From positions 782,172 through 846,171 of the forward strand of contig NZ_JACHNU010000001.1 of NCBI RefSeq assembly GCF_014199525.1: 64,000 nucleotides of DNA, given 5' to 3'. This DNA is from Conexibacter arvalis. Its GTDB lineage: Bacteria; Actinomycetota; Thermoleophilia; Solirubrobacterales; Solirubrobacteraceae. The translations under genes were made by a program, and so were the position numbers. How positions within the stretch are numbered: the stretch's first letter is position 1; every line of letters begins with the position of its first letter. The notes beneath the pieces were generated by a model. It searched no databases and was not told the origin of the DNA. It was given only the letters and a program-made list of their open reading frames with translations. Below are positions 18,198 to 28,100 of this stretch, piece by piece.

Positions 18198-18226
18198 TTT
18201 GGCACTCTCGGCATGAGAGTGCCAAA
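18198..18226. promoter_or_regulatory. CIRCE operator, distal copy
   Basis: Perfect 10-bp arms TTTGGCACTC and GAGTGCCAAA separated by 9 nt, located just upstream of the -35. With the proximal copy it would let HrcA bracket the promoter. Confidence 0.93.
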
Positions 18227-18318
18227 GGCGGGCGCGCATCCGCTCCGGAAGCGGGTGCGACGAGCGGGGACGGGAGCTGCGCAGCGCGGTCGCCGACCGG
18301 GCGACCGTCGCGACGGCG

Positions 18319-18717
18319 TCAGTTCTGGGCGCCGCCGATGCCGTGCAGGCGGTCGCGGATCGTCGGCGGGCGGTCGATGATCTGCGAGAAGCGCACGACC
18401 GTCACGATGTCGTCGAGCTCGACTCTGCGGTCGTAGATCTGCTCGAGGAAGTGGACCATCTCCTCGGTGCGGCGGAACTCGGGGTTGTCGTGCTCGATGT
18501 CGCGCGGCGAGAGGTCCTTGACCCGCTTCACCTCGACCGAGTCGATCACCGCGTGGAAGATCCGCTCGCGCGGCGAGTACTGGTAGCCGATCGTCACCAG
18601 CACGCAGTCGTTCTTGCGGTACTTGTGCGACTTGTCGCCGAGCCGGATCGTCGCCGTCTTGCGGCCGTTCCGAAGCTGGTCGGCGAAGACGGCCGAGTAG
18701 AAGTTCAGCACGCGCAC
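18319..18717 (-). CDS. ASCH domain protein
   Basis: 132-residue small cytosolic protein. The pattern FADQLRNGRKTATIRLGD near the N-terminus, followed by a beta-barrel with GYQYSPRERIFHAVIDSVEV, is typical of ASCH domains, PUA-related folds proposed to bind RNA or modified nucleotides; some act as amidohydrolases on acylated cytidines. The start codon is GTG. It lies 12 bp downstream of the Nudix gene on the same strand and is likely in one transcript with Crp and Nudix. Function unknown. Confidence 0.8.
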   Translation of the reverse strand: MRVLNFYSAVFADQLRNGRKTATIRLGDKSHKYRKNDCVLVTIGYQYSPRERIFHAVIDSVEVKRVKDLSPRDIEHDNPEFRRTEEMVHFLEQIYDRRVELDDIVTVVRFSQIIDRPPTIRDRLHGIGGAQN

Positions 18718-18729
18718 GGAGACACCACC

Positions 18730-19176
18730 CTATCGTTCCCGCGAGATCGCCGACAGTGCGCGCTGCACCATCTCGCGCTCGCCTCTGTAGCTGAGCGCTC
18801 TGGCCGCCTCCGCGAGCGGCATCCAGCGCGCCTCCTCGACCTCGTCGTCGTGATCCTCCAGCGCGCCCGAGCGGTAGTCGAACAGGAAGAAGCGGACCAT
18901 CTTGAAGATCCGCTGGCCGTCGCGCTGGTAGAAGTAGCGCACGTCGCCGAGCTTCTCGACGAGGTCGGCGTCGACGCCGGCCTCCTCGCGCACCTCGCGC
19001 CGCGCCGCCTGCTCGGCCGTCTCGCCCGGGTCGACGTGGCCCTTCGGCAGGCCGAGCACTCTCTGCCCCTGGGCGCCGCGCCGCGTCGGGACGATCACGA
19101 TCACCTCGCCGTCGCGCACGACGACGCCGCCCGCCGACAGCTCGCGCGCGTCGTCGCGCCGGCCGTCAGTAGACAT
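18730..19176 (-). CDS. NUDIX hydrolase
   Basis: 148-residue pyrophosphohydrolase. The Nudix box is complete: G-x5-E-x7-REVREEAG, running from GHVDPGETAEQAARREV (~47-63) into REEAG. Upstream lies the usual SAGGVVVRDGEV strand pair. Family substrates are nucleoside diphosphates linked to another moiety (NTPs, dinucleoside polyphosphates, NDP-sugars, diphosphoinositol polyphosphates). The fold resembles Ap4A- or MutT-like actinobacterial members, but I cannot fix the substrate. ATG 19176 overlaps the end of the Crp-like gene by 11 bp, which suggests translational coupling. Confidence 0.92.
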   Translation of the reverse strand: MSTDGRRDDARELSAGGVVVRDGEVIVIVPTRRGAQGQRVLGLPKGHVDPGETAEQAARREVREEAGVDADLVEKLGDVRYFYQRDGQRIFKMVRFFLFDYRSGALEDHDDEVEEARWMPLAEAARALSYRGEREMVQRALSAISRER

Positions 19177-19861
19177 ACCGCTCGAGCGCCGAGGGATCGT
19201 GGACGGTCAGCTTGCCGCGGCCCTGCTCGATCACGCCGGCCCGCTCCAGCACGGCGAGGAAGCGGCTGGCCGACTCGCGCGAGGAGCCGGCGAGCTTCGC
19301 GATGTCGGCCTGGGTCGCGCTGACGAGCACGTCGCGCTCGCCGGCGCCCTCGTCCTGCGCCTCCTTCACGAGCTGCATCACGACGTTCGCGACGCGGCTC
19401 TGGACCGTCTGGAACGACTGGCTGGCGATCCGCTCGTTGGCGGCGCGCAGGCGGCGGCCGAGCGAGATCACGAGCTTGACGGCGATGTCGGGGTGCTCGC
19501 GCATCAGCCGGCGCATGTCGGAGCCAAGGATCGCGATCGCCTCGACGCCGTCGAGCGTCTCGATCGTCGCCGAGCGGCGCTCGTCCTCGAACATCGCCAG
19601 CTCGCCGAAGATGTCGCCGGGCCCGAAGTTCGCGAGCGTGATCGTGCGGCCGTCGGCATGCTCGCGGATCACCCGCACATGCCCGCGCTTCAGCACGTAG
19701 CAGGTGTCGCTCGCATCGCCCTCGCGAAAGATCACGCGGCCCGGCTCGTAGCGGCGCGGCACGGCGACCTCCGCCACGCGCGACAGCTCCTCCGGGCCGA
19801 GCGCCTCGAACGTGGGCACCCGCGCAAGCAGCGCGACGGTGTCCTCGGTGCTCGTTGCCAC
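19166..19861 (-). CDS. Crp/Fnr family transcriptional regulator
   Basis: 231-residue regulator. Residues ~10-130 are a cyclic-nucleotide-binding domain with the phosphate-binding cassette FGELAMFEDERRSATIET; residues ~140-160 form the dimer helix; residues ~170-215 are a helix-turn-helix (ATQADIAKLAGSSRESASRFLAVLE). It resembles actinobacterial cAMP-type Crp regulators more than cysteine-bearing Fnr. The start is GTG. A TACATA element ends about 7 bp before the GTG, so the transcript may be leaderless. It heads an apparent operon with the Nudix and ASCH genes. Confidence 0.92.
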   Translation of the reverse strand: MATSTEDTVALLARVPTFEALGPEELSRVAEVAVPRRYEPGRVIFREGDASDTCYVLKRGHVRVIREHADGRTITLANFGPGDIFGELAMFEDERRSATIETLDGVEAIAILGSDMRRLMREHPDIAVKLVISLGRRLRAANERIASQSFQTVQSRVANVVMQLVKEAQDEGAGERDVLVSATQADIAKLAGSSRESASRFLAVLERAGVIEQGRGKLTVHDPSALERYVY

Positions 19862-19924
19862 GCAAGGTATGTATCAGAACGGCGACGAGGCGAGCGCCCG
19901 CCCGGACGCCGATTCCCACGTTTC

Positions 19925-19960
19925 GGGGGGTTTGCGCGGGAAGGCCCACGCAAACCCTCC
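19925..19960 (-). terminator. Terminator hairpin of the sigma/anti-sigma operon
   Basis: A ~12-bp stem (19925-19936 with 19949-19960, one G-U) and 12-nt loop, 24 bp beyond the DUF4349 stop on the minus strand and ahead of the Crp promoter. Confidence 0.55.
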
Positions 19961-19983
19961 CGTCGTGGCGCGAGCGGCCCTCC

Positions 19984-21441
19984 TCAGACCGCGTCGAGCG
20001 CCTGCTCGCGGCGTCGCCGGCGCAGCGCGCGCGCAAGCGGCCATGCGCAGGCGGCGAGCAGCGCCAGCGGCACCAGCGCGGCCGCCGCGATCACCGCGAC
20101 GCCCGCGGTGACGGCGAGCAGCCGGCCGGCGTCGTCGAAGGCGGCGCCGGGGGTGAAGGCGCCGTCGTCGTGCTCGGAGGCGCGCTCGTCGGTCCGGACG
20201 GTCAGCGTGACGCGGCTGAAGTCGACGCGCCGGTCGAGCGCCCGCTGGTCGCGCTCCCAGGCGGCGATGCGCCGGTCGAGCGTCTGCAGCTCGCCGCTCA
20301 GGCGGTCGATCTCCTCCTGGTCGGTCGCCGCTCTGAGCGCGTTCGCGGTCGCCGTGCGGCGGGCCTCGGCGGCCGACAGCCGGCGCCGGATCGTGACGTG
20401 CGCCTGGTTGACGTCGAGCGCCTCGTCGGTGCGCGACAGCGCGCGCGCATCGGGCAGGTCGGAGAGCTGCGCCAGCGCGCGCTGCAGCCGGTCGGCCGGG
20501 ATCCGCAGGTCGAAGCGCGCCTCCCCGCCGTCCTCGCGGGTCGCGACGGTCGAGGCGTCGACGATCCCGCCGTTGCGGGCGACGACGCCGAGCACGCCCT
20601 GCGCGACGTCGCCGAGGCGGTCGGCCGGGGCGCCCAACTCGACGCTCGCGGAGCGCTCGATCTTGCGGGCGGCGCCGCTGGCCGGCGGGGCCGACTGGGC
20701 CGCGAGCGGCGGCGCGGTCGCTGCACCGGCGCCGCCCGCGCCGCTGGCCGCCTGCATCAGCCCGCGCCGGCGGCCCTGCAACGGCGCCGCCGATTCGCGC
20801 TCGAAGCGGAGCGGCGGAGCGGCGCTTTCGAGCGCGGCTCCGCCGTCGGCGTCGCGCGCCGCCGTTCCGCCGTCCGTGTCGCTCGCCGCCCCACCGCTGA
20901 GTGCGTCGCTGATCGCCGCGCCGCCGCTGACGGGGCTGTCGCTCGTACCGCCTCCGCCGCCGGTGACGTCGACGGCGACGACGATCGCGACCAGCGCGGC
21001 GAGGCCGGTCGCCGTGGCGGCCGGCGCGAACGGGATGCGGGCGAGCAGGCCGCGGCGGCGGGTGCCGCCGCCCGTGCGGCGCGCCGTCGCCGGCGCGCCG
21101 CCGTTCGCGGCGCTCGTACCGCTCGCACCGTCCGCGGCGCTCCCGCCGTTCGCGGCGCTAGCACCGTCCACGTTGCTCCCGCCAACCGCGGCGCTCCCGC
21201 CGTCCGCAGAACGCAGCGCGGCGAACGCGTCGGCGCGTGCGCCGGCGAATCTCGTCGCCACGCGCGCGTCGAGCGCGGCGCGGAACTCCGGGTCCGATCT
21301 GGGGCGCTCGGCGACGAGCGCCGTCGCGAGCCGCGCGAGGTCGGCCTCCTCGGCGCCGACGGGGTTGCCGGCGAGGGCGGCGTCGATCGCGGCCAGCTCG
21401 CGCGCGGCGGTGGGATCGGGTGCGCTGCTACGACGGCGCAT
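19984..21441 (-). CDS. Membrane protein with anti-sigma-like N-terminus and DUF4349 domain
   Basis: 485-residue protein. Residues ~1-65 are a helical region resembling the cytoplasmic part of an anti-sigma factor. Residues ~70-120 are a repetitive Gly/Ala/Ser linker encoded by degenerate ~18-bp DNA repeats. A transmembrane helix follows (~138-160). The exported part has a disordered Ala/Gly segment and then DUF4349 (~265-425: beta region, then a coiled coil with EEIDRLSGELQTLDRRI). A second transmembrane helix precedes a basic C-terminus. ATG 21441 overlaps the ECF sigma gene by 14 bp, so it is the likely anti-sigma partner; DUF4349 would be the sensory side. Confidence 0.83.
   Translation of the reverse strand: MRRRSSAPDPTAARELAAIDAALAGNPVGAEEADLARLATALVAERPRSDPEFRAALDARVATRFAGARADAFAALRSADGGSAAVGGSNVDGASAANGGSAADGASGTSAANGGAPATARRTGGGTRRRGLLARIPFAPAATATGLAALVAIVVAVDVTGGGGGTSDSPVSGGAAISDALSGGAASDTDGGTAARDADGGAALESAAPPLRFERESAAPLQGRRRGLMQAASGAGGAGAATAPPLAAQSAPPASGAARKIERSASVELGAPADRLGDVAQGVLGVVARNGGIVDASTVATREDGGEARFDLRIPADRLQRALAQLSDLPDARALSRTDEALDVNQAHVTIRRRLSAAEARRTATANALRAATDQEEIDRLSGELQTLDRRIAAWERDQRALDRRVDFSRVTLTVRTDERASEHDDGAFTPGAAFDDAGRLLAVTAGVAVIAAAALVPLALLAACAWPLARALRRRRREQALDAV
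21099..21207. repeat. Degenerate ~18-bp coding repeats in the anti-sigma linker
   Basis: About six imperfect copies of CCGCCGTTCGCGGCGCT-like units encode alternating GGSAA/DGASA linker residues. Such tracts can vary in copy number by slippage without breaking the frame. Confidence 0.55.
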
Positions 21442-21961
21442 GGCAGGCCTTCCTCAGCTTCGTCATGGTGCGGTGCAGGAGCGTGCCGGCGTTCGTCTCG
21501 CTGACGCCGAGGACGGAGGCGATCTCGGCGTTGGAGAGGCCGGCGTGGAACTTGAGCGCGACCAGCTCGCGCTCGCGCGGGGCGAGCCGTTCGAGCGCGG
21601 CGCGGACCGTCGTGCGCGCGAGCGCGTGGTCGGCGGCATCGTCGACCGCCGTCGCCTCGGCGTCGCGCGGATCGGCCGCGAGCGCGGCGTGGCGTCTGCG
21701 CCTGCGCAGCTCGTCGAGCGCGGCGTTGCGCGCGATCCCGAACAGCCAGGCGCGCTCGTCGCCGCGCCGGCGGTCGAACGAGCGCCGACGGCGGTAGGCG
21801 CGCTCGAACGCGAGCGCCGTCACGTCCTCCGCGGCCGCGGCGTCTCGCAGCAGCGTCGCGACGTATCCGTAGACGTCGTCGCGGCTGGAGCGGTAGAGCG
21901 CCTCGAAGCGCTCCCAGCTGGTGTCCACGGCCGTCGGCGTGGCGGTCATGGTGGCGTTCAC
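21428..21961 (-). CDS. ECF-subfamily RNA polymerase sigma factor
   Basis: 177-residue sigma-70 family factor with only regions 2 and 4. Region 2 (~20-88) includes the -10 recognition helix around [20 protein letters not shown]; region 4 (~122-172) has the helix-turn-helix [31 protein letters not shown]. The promoter it reads is unknown but is probably its own, as is usual for ECF operons. The GTG start at 21961 and an ATG four codons later are both possible. It is followed by, and overlaps, the membrane DUF4349/anti-sigma-like gene. Confidence 0.92.
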   Translation of the reverse strand: MNATMTATPTAVDTSWERFEALYRSSRDDVYGYVATLLRDAAAAEDVTALAFERAYRRRRSFDRRRGDERAWLFGIARNAALDELRRRRRHAALAADPRDAEATAVDDAADHALARTTVRAALERLAPRERELVALKFHAGLSNAEIASVLGVSETNAGTLLHRTMTKLRKACHAPS

Positions 21962-22002
21962 ACCGACACTACGCGCCAGCCGGCGCGCTCGTCACAGGAA
22001 TC

Positions 22003-22722
22003 TCAGGCGAACAGCCGCGGGTCGTTCGTGATGACGCCGGTGACGCCCATCGCCGCCAGCGCGCGGATGCGCGCGGCGTCGTCGACGGTCCAGACGTAGC
22101 ACTCGCCTCCGGCCGCGGCGATCGTCGCGACGAGGCGCGGCGTCACCAGCCGCCAGTGGACCATCAGCGCGTCGCAGCGGCCGGCGCGCAGGGCGGCCGC
22201 GGCGCGCGCCGGCAGGGCGCTGCGCATCAGCTGCAGGACCGCGAACGCCGGCAGCTTGTACAGCGCCGAGGTGGTGTAGTCGCGGCGGGCGCGCGGCACC
22301 GACCAGCCGAGCCGCAGCCGCGGCTCGTAGGCGCGGACGCGGGCGAGGCTCTCCAGATGGGTCGAGGAGATCAGCGTCCGCTCGACGAGGTCGTGGGCGC
22401 GGAGCGCGTCGACGACGCGCAGCTCGTAGCCGGGGAGCTTCAGGTCGACGTCGAGCTCGATCCCGTCGAACGGCTGGGCGGCGAGGTGGGCGAGCCCGTC
22501 GCCGAGGCCGAGCGGCGGCTCGCCGCCGCGCAGGTCGCCGTAGTCGTGCGCCAGCAGCAGCCGGCCGCGGGCGACGTCCGGCCGGCCGTCGGCGCCGAGG
22601 TCGGGCAGCACGTCGAACTCGATCATGTCGACGCCGGCGGCGAGCGCGGCGTCGAAGCTCGCGAGCGTGTTGCCGGGCGCGATCAGGTCGGCGCCCTTGT
22701 GGCCGATCCGCTTGACCGTCAT
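22003..22722 (-). CDS. Glycerophosphodiester phosphodiesterase family protein
   Basis: 239-residue TIM-barrel hydrolase of glycerophosphodiesters. It has the GDPD signature [22 protein letters not shown] (usually HRG; here HKG), metal ligands in MIEFDV and LLAHD, and the C-terminal YVWTVDD followed by [13 protein letters not shown]. The HKG variant replaces the usual arginine next to the catalytic histidine. ATG 22722 overlaps the nei stop codon (ATGA), so the pair is translationally coupled although their functions look unrelated. Likely role: recovery of glycerol-3-phosphate from phospholipid breakdown. Confidence 0.88.
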   Translation of the reverse strand: MTVKRIGHKGADLIAPGNTLASFDAALAAGVDMIEFDVLPDLGADGRPDVARGRLLLAHDYGDLRGGEPPLGLGDGLAHLAAQPFDGIELDVDLKLPGYELRVVDALRAHDLVERTLISSTHLESLARVRAYEPRLRLGWSVPRARRDYTTSALYKLPAFAVLQLMRSALPARAAAALRAGRCDALMVHWRLVTPRLVATIAAAGGECYVWTVDDAARIRALAAMGVTGVITNDPRLFA

Positions 22723-23504
22723 CGCTGGCATCCCGGGCACCAGTAGGTGATGCGGTTGTCGTCGCCCTGGCCGCGGGCGCGGATCGTCTCGCCGCAGCGC
22801 GGGCACGGCATGCCGGCGCGCTTGTAGACGCGCCGGTCGTCGCGCTCGGAGGGGAAGCCGTCGACGCGTGCGGCGGCGAGCATCCGCGGGCGGGCGTGCT
22901 CGACGATCGCGACCGCCTCCTCGTCGCGCACGTCGCGCACCGGCCGCCACGGGTCGACCGCCGCGCCCCAGCAGCCCTCGGTCTTCCAGATGTTCCCGAT
23001 CCCGGCGACGTTGCGCTGGTCGAGCAGCGCGTCGCCGATCGTGCGCGACTGGTCGTCGGCGCGCAGCCGGCGCAGGAAGCGCTCCGGCGCGAAGTCGTCG
23101 GCGAGCAGGTCAGGGCCGAGCGCGCGCAGGCGCTGGTCGAAGCGCGTCCGCGAATCGGTCATCAGCTCCAGCACCGGCCCGTCGAACTCGACCACCTCCA
23201 CCTCGCCGGCGCGCACGACCAGCCACGCCCGTCGCGGCGACTTGCGCCAGCGGGCGCCGGGCGGGTAGACGGCCCAGGCGCCGTTCATGCGCAGGTGGGA
23301 GTGCAGCGTCAGGCCGCCTTCGAAGCGCAGGAAGAGGTGCTTGCCATAGGGGTCGACGCGCGTGACGCGCCGCCCCGCCAGCCGCTGCGGCCAGCGGTCG
23401 GGCGCGTGGCGCGGCTGTGGCGTGCGGATCTCGTCCGGCACGTTGCCCTCCAGCACCGGGCGGATGCGTCGCGCGGCGCGGAGGATCGTGTCGCCCTCGG
23501 GCAT
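22719..23504 (-). CDS. nei: Fpg/Nei family DNA glycosylase, endonuclease VIII type
   Basis: 261-residue base-excision repair glycosylase/AP lyase. It starts MPEGDT, with the catalytic proline at position 2 and glutamate at 3; GDT rather than LPE marks the Nei group over Fpg. The helix-two-turn-helix [16 protein letters not shown] is present, and a zinc finger with CPRC and CPGC closes the C-terminus. The enzyme removes oxidised pyrimidines (thymine glycol and similar). It overlaps the downstream GDPD gene by 4 bp. This and two other repair genes nearby (lhr, udgB) make 22-31 kb repair-rich. Confidence 0.93.
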   Translation of the reverse strand: MPEGDTILRAARRIRPVLEGNVPDEIRTPQPRHAPDRWPQRLAGRRVTRVDPYGKHLFLRFEGGLTLHSHLRMNGAWAVYPPGARWRKSPRRAWLVVRAGEVEVVEFDGPVLELMTDSRTRFDQRLRALGPDLLADDFAPERFLRRLRADDQSRTIGDALLDQRNVAGIGNIWKTEGCWGAAVDPWRPVRDVRDEEAVAIVEHARPRMLAAARVDGFPSERDDRRVYKRAGMPCPRCGETIRARGQGDDNRITYWCPGCQR

Positions 23505-23564
23505 CCCACACAGGGTACGAAGCCCGGCCAGCCGCCGGTGAAGGAGCTGTGAGCGCGGCGGCCG

Positions 23565-24521
23565 TCAGGCGCTGGTGACGACCGCCTGCGCGGCGAGCGC
23601 GCGGGCGCGGCGCGGGTCGAGCTTGCCGGCGCCGGCGCGCTCCGCGTTCGCGGCCGCGGCGCCGAGCGCCAGCGGCAGCGTCTCCGGCCAGCGCGGCTCG
23701 CCGTCGCCCTCGGCGTCGAGCGCGACGAGCAGGCCGCCGAGGAACGAGTCGCCGGAGCCGTTCGGGAACGGGCCGCGCGCGTCGACCGAGCCGCGCCACA
23801 GCGAGCCGCTCGGGTCGACGAGGTAGGCGCCGTCCTCGCCGGCGGTGACGATCGTCGCCGGCGCGCCGAGCCCGAGCGCCTCGCGTCGCGCCGACAGCAG
23901 GTCGTGCAGCGCGAGCGCCGCGGAGCGGGGCTGGTCGTGGCCGGTCGCGCCGTGGGCCTCGTTCGCGTTCGCCTTCACGAGGTCGGGCGCGGCGCCGAGC
24001 GCGGCGGTGAGCGCCGCGCCCGACTGGCCGACGGCGACGCGCGCGCCGGTCTCGCGGGCCCGCTCGACGAGGTCGGCCGAGGCGCTCGCCGGGACGCCGG
24101 GCGGCAGCGAGCCCGAGACCGACGCCCAGCGGGCGTCGGTGACCGCCGAGACGCGCTCGGCGAAGCGCTCCCACGCGGCGGGGTCGGTCGACTCGCCGCG
24201 CTCGTAGAACTCGGTCGGCCTGCCGCTCTCGGGATCGGCGGCCGACAGCGACGTGCGCGTCTCCCCGGTCGTCCAGACGACGTCGGCGCGGATCGCGTTG
24301 TCGAGCAGCTCGTCGGCGATCCAGCGCCCGGCGTGGCCGGCGAGCAGCGCGATCGCGCGCACGTCGCCGCCGAGCGTCGCGGCGGCGCGTGCGACGTTGA
24401 GGCCCTTGCCGCCGGCCGTCGCGACCAGCTCGGCGGGACGGTGGATCGCCCCGGCGCGGACCTGGTCGGCGACGAGGAAGAAGCGGTCGATCGAGGGGTT
24501 GGGCGCGAGCGCGGCGATCAT
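23565..24521 (-). CDS. PfkB-family sugar kinase, 1-phosphofructokinase-like
   Basis: 318-residue ribokinase-fold kinase. The N-terminal PNPSIDRFF and GGKGLNVARAAATLGG motifs and the C-terminal GSGDSFLGGLL with the catalytic aspartate are those of the 1-phosphofructokinase/tagatose-6-phosphate kinase (FruK/LacC) branch. ATG 24521 has a GAAGGA site upstream. No PTS fructose transporter or fruR-type regulator lies next to it, so the substrate (fructose-1-phosphate, tagatose-6-phosphate or another phosphosugar) is not fixed. Confidence 0.87.
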   Translation of the reverse strand: MIAALAPNPSIDRFFLVADQVRAGAIHRPAELVATAGGKGLNVARAAATLGGDVRAIALLAGHAGRWIADELLDNAIRADVVWTTGETRTSLSAADPESGRPTEFYERGESTDPAAWERFAERVSAVTDARWASVSGSLPPGVPASASADLVERARETGARVAVGQSGAALTAALGAAPDLVKANANEAHGATGHDQPRSAALALHDLLSARREALGLGAPATIVTAGEDGAYLVDPSGSLWRGSVDARGPFPNGSGDSFLGGLLVALDAEGDGEPRWPETLPLALGAAAANAERAGAGKLDPRRARALAAQAVVTSA

Positions 24522-24637
24522 CTGGGCAGTCCTTCGCGAGCGGAGCGGTGCGGTGCGGCGGCGGCCACGATAGCGCTGCGGCGGTCGTCGCCCGCGTCCG
24601 CCTCGTGAACGGGCCGGCCGGTCGGGTGTGCCCGGGC

Positions 24638-25063
24638 TCAGCCGCGCTCGACCGGCACGTCGTCGGGCAGCGGCGTCTCCTGCGGCGGCGCGCTGTGGGT
24701 CGCGTCCCATGCCGTCCAGGCGATCCCGTCGCGGCCGAGGTGCTCGCCCGCGGCGCCGAGCGCCAGCAGCACGAGCCGCTGCGGGCGCTTGTTGACGAGC
24801 TGGCGTCTCACGCCCGGGGCGACGCGCACCAGCTCCCCGACGCCGAGCCGGTGCTCGCCGTCGACGAGGGTCAGCGCCAGCTCGCCCTCGAGCACGAGGA
24901 AGACCTCCTCCTGGCGCTCGTGGGCGTGGATCCGCCCCCGCTGCCCCGGCTGGAGGGTGATCAGGTTGATGCCGAACGAGGTGACGCCGAGCTGTCTGCG
25001 CAGCGGCTGGAACCGCTCGCCGCCGCCCGGGTCGAGTCTGCCGAACGCGATGCCGTGCTCCAT
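24638..25063 (-). CDS. Cupin domain protein
   Basis: 141-residue small beta-barrel protein. Cupin motif 1 is seen as RIHAHERQEEVFLVLEGE (metal ligands His, His, Glu) and motif 2 as ELVRVAPGVRRQLVN, where the usual histidine is replaced, so metal binding may be by three ligands only. Such single-cupin proteins include isomerases, dioxygenases and ligand sensors. It lies between lhr and the sugar kinase on the same strand, 52 bp after lhr. No specific function can be assigned. Confidence 0.85.
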   Translation of the reverse strand: MEHGIAFGRLDPGGGERFQPLRRQLGVTSFGINLITLQPGQRGRIHAHERQEEVFLVLEGELALTLVDGEHRLGVGELVRVAPGVRRQLVNKRPQRLVLLALGAAGEHLGRDGIAWTAWDATHSAPPQETPLPDDVPVERG

Positions 25064-25115
25064 GCGGTCGATGCTACCCCTGGCGGGGTGGCGGCCGGCG
25101 GCGCGCGACGGCTGG

Positions 25116-28100
25116 CTAGGCGCTGAGCGTCAGCCGGCGCGGGCCGGCGCTGAAGCCGACCTCCGCGAGCATCGCCTCCCAGCGCGTGCCCATCACCGGC
25201 TCGCCGTCGACCTTCTCCAGCGCGATCCGTCTGACGCGTCCGGCCCGGGTGTGGTCGGCGAGCGCCAGCAGCGCCGGCATGAGCCGCGCGTCCTCGGCGT
25301 CGACCAGCGTCTGCAGCGCCTTGCCGCCGCGCTCCAGGTAGAGGATTGGCGCCCCGCCGGCGAGCACGACCGTCGCGCCGGGCGTCCGCGACGGGCGGCG
25401 CGTCTCGCCGTCGCGCTTGGGCCACGGCAGCGCGGCGCCGAACGGCTGCGCCGGATCGGTCGCGGCGAGCACGAGCGGCGGCGCCTCCTCCGGCGCTCTC
25501 TGCGCCCGCAGCCGCTCGACCGCGCCGGGCAGCGCGAACTGGGCGCCGCCGAGCCCCTCGACGAAGTAGCCGCGCCGCGCGACGCCGAGCGTCTCCAGCT
25601 GCGACAGCTCGCTGTAGATCCCCGAGAAGCCGCCGACGACGCCCTCGGCCAGCACCAGCTCGCGCGTGAGGATCCCGTAGCGCTCCAGCAGCAGCTCGGC
25701 GAGCGCCCGCCGTCGCGCCGAGGGGTCGTCGGGCTGGCCGGGCGCCGGCGCGAACAGCGGCGCCGTCAGCGACCACCGTCCCTGCACCTCGGCGCGACCG
25801 GCGCCGCGGCGGGAGGAGAAGCGGCGGCCGGCGCGCATCGACGCCCGTCTCTGCGCCCGCGCCAACGTCAGCCGCGGCGCGCGCAGCGGCGCGAAGGCGT
25901 CGTTGGTGACCTCGCCGGCCCAGGCGAGGTCCCACAGCGCCTCCTGGATCTGCTCGGGCGGGAACGAGAGGTCGACGAGCAGGTCGGTGAAGAAGCACGA
26001 GCCCTGCGCCAGCCGCTCGCGGACCGCGGCGTGCTCGGGCAGGTCGAGCGCCGGCGCTCTCCCCGCGAGCGGCGGCGGTCCGATCAGCGGCGTGTCGTCG
26101 CGGAAGTAGAGCGCGACCTTGCCGTCCCTGCGGCCGAGCGCGCCGGCGCCGACCCAGACCAGCTCGCCGCTCGCGCACAGCTGGTCGATCCACGTCGCCG
26201 AATAGGCGCCGACGCGGCGTGGCAGCACCTCCGTCTCCCACGTCGACGGCGTCAGCGCCAGCCCCTGAAGGGGGACGAGCTGCTCGCGCAGCCGGTCGAC
26301 GCCGGCGCCGCCGGGCGGATGGCGGTCGACGCCCTGCCAGCCGGGCAGGAAGGTCGCGAACGCGCGCTGGTCGGCCGGCTCGATCTCTCTGCGCAGCACC
26401 GCCAGCGAGGCGCGCCGCAGCCGCCGCAGGACGTCGGCGTCGCACCATTCGCGCGTGCCGGAGATCCCGCCGGGCCGCAGCTCGCCCTGGACCAGCTCGC
26501 CGTCGCGCTCCAGCGCTCTCAGCGCGATCTCGACCCCGCCCACGCCGAGCCCGAAGCGCACGCGCGGCTCGTCGGTCGTGAACGGCCCGTGCGTCTGGGC
26601 GTAGCGGCGCAGCAGCCGCACGAGCGCGTCGGGGACGTCGGCGAGGAAGGCTTCCGGCAGGCCGCCGGGCGGGACGACGCCGAGCGCGTCGCGGTACATG
26701 CCGGCGTCGGCGGCGTCGATCCAGCGCTGCTCGCCGCCGACGCGCACGAGCACGGCGCGGCGCTCCCGCTCCAGCTCGGCGAGCCACGCCGCCGCGACCG
26801 CGACGGCCTCGCCGGCCGCGTCGCCGCCGGGCGCGTCCTCGCTCGCGCCGCGCCCGCCAGGCGCGACCCGCTGCGCCGCCTCCGCGCTTGTCAGATCGCC
26901 CACTCGCCGCAGCACGTCGTGCAGCTCGTCCTTCGTCGTCGCGCGGGTCCGCTCGGAGCGATGCTGGAGGTCGTCCTCGACCTGGTCGAGCGCGTCGGCG
27001 TCGATCAGGTCGCGCAGCTCCTCCTGGCCGAGCAGCTCGCGCAGCAGGTCGCGGTCGAGCGACAGCGCCGCCGCGCGCCGCTCGGCGTTGGGCGTGTCGC
27101 CCTCGTACATGTAGGTCGCGACGTAGTCGAACAGCAGCGAGGAGGCGAACGGCGAGGCGGTCGCCGTCTCGACCTCGACGATGCTCAGCTCGCGCCGCTG
27201 CAGCTGGGTCAGCAGCTCCCGCAGGCCCGGCAGGTCGAGCACGTCGCGCAGGCACTCGCGGTAGGTCTCGAGGATGATCGGGAACTCGCCGTAGCGCTTC
27301 GCGACCTCCAGCAGGTTCTGCGACTTCAGCCGCTGCTGCCACAGCGGCGTGCGCTTGCCGGGGTAGGCGCGCGGGATCAGCAGCGCGCGGCCGGCGTTCT
27401 CGCGGAAGCGCGCGCCGAACAGCGCGCTCGACGACAGCTCGGCGACGACCGCGTCCTCCAGGGCGTCCGGCTCGATCAGCGCGAACTCTGCGCCCGGCGG
27501 CTCGTCGGCGTCGGGGAGGTGGACGATGATCCCGTCGTCGGACCAGATCGCGTCGGCCTCCAGCCCCAGCTCGTCGCGGATCTTCGCGCTCAGCGCCAGG
27601 CCCCAGGCGGCGTGGATGCGCCCGCCGTACGGGGACAGCACGCACAGCCGCCAGTCGCCGATCTCGTCGCGGAAGCGCTCGACGACGATCGTGCGGTCCG
27701 ACGGGATCACGCGCGTCGCCTCCTGCTGCTCGCGCAGGAAGTCGAGCAGGTTCCTCGCCGCTCTCGGGTCGAGGTCGTATCTCCCCGACAGCTCCTCGAC
27801 CGGCCGGTCGACCGCCCAGCGGCTGAAGGCCCCGATCGCCTCGCCCAGCTCCTTCGGCCGTCCGACGCCGTCGCCGCGCCAGAAGGGGACGGCGCCCGGC
27901 GCGCCCGGGGCGGGGGTGACGATCACGCGGTCGCGGCCGATCTCCTCGATCCGCCACGACGAGGCGCCGAGCAGGAAGACCTGGCCGGGCCGCGCCTCGT
28001 AGACCATCTCCTCGTCGAGCTCGCCGACGCGGCGCCCGTCGGGCAGCGTGACCATGAAGAGGCCGCGGTCGGGGATCGTGCCGGCGTTCGTGACGGCGAG

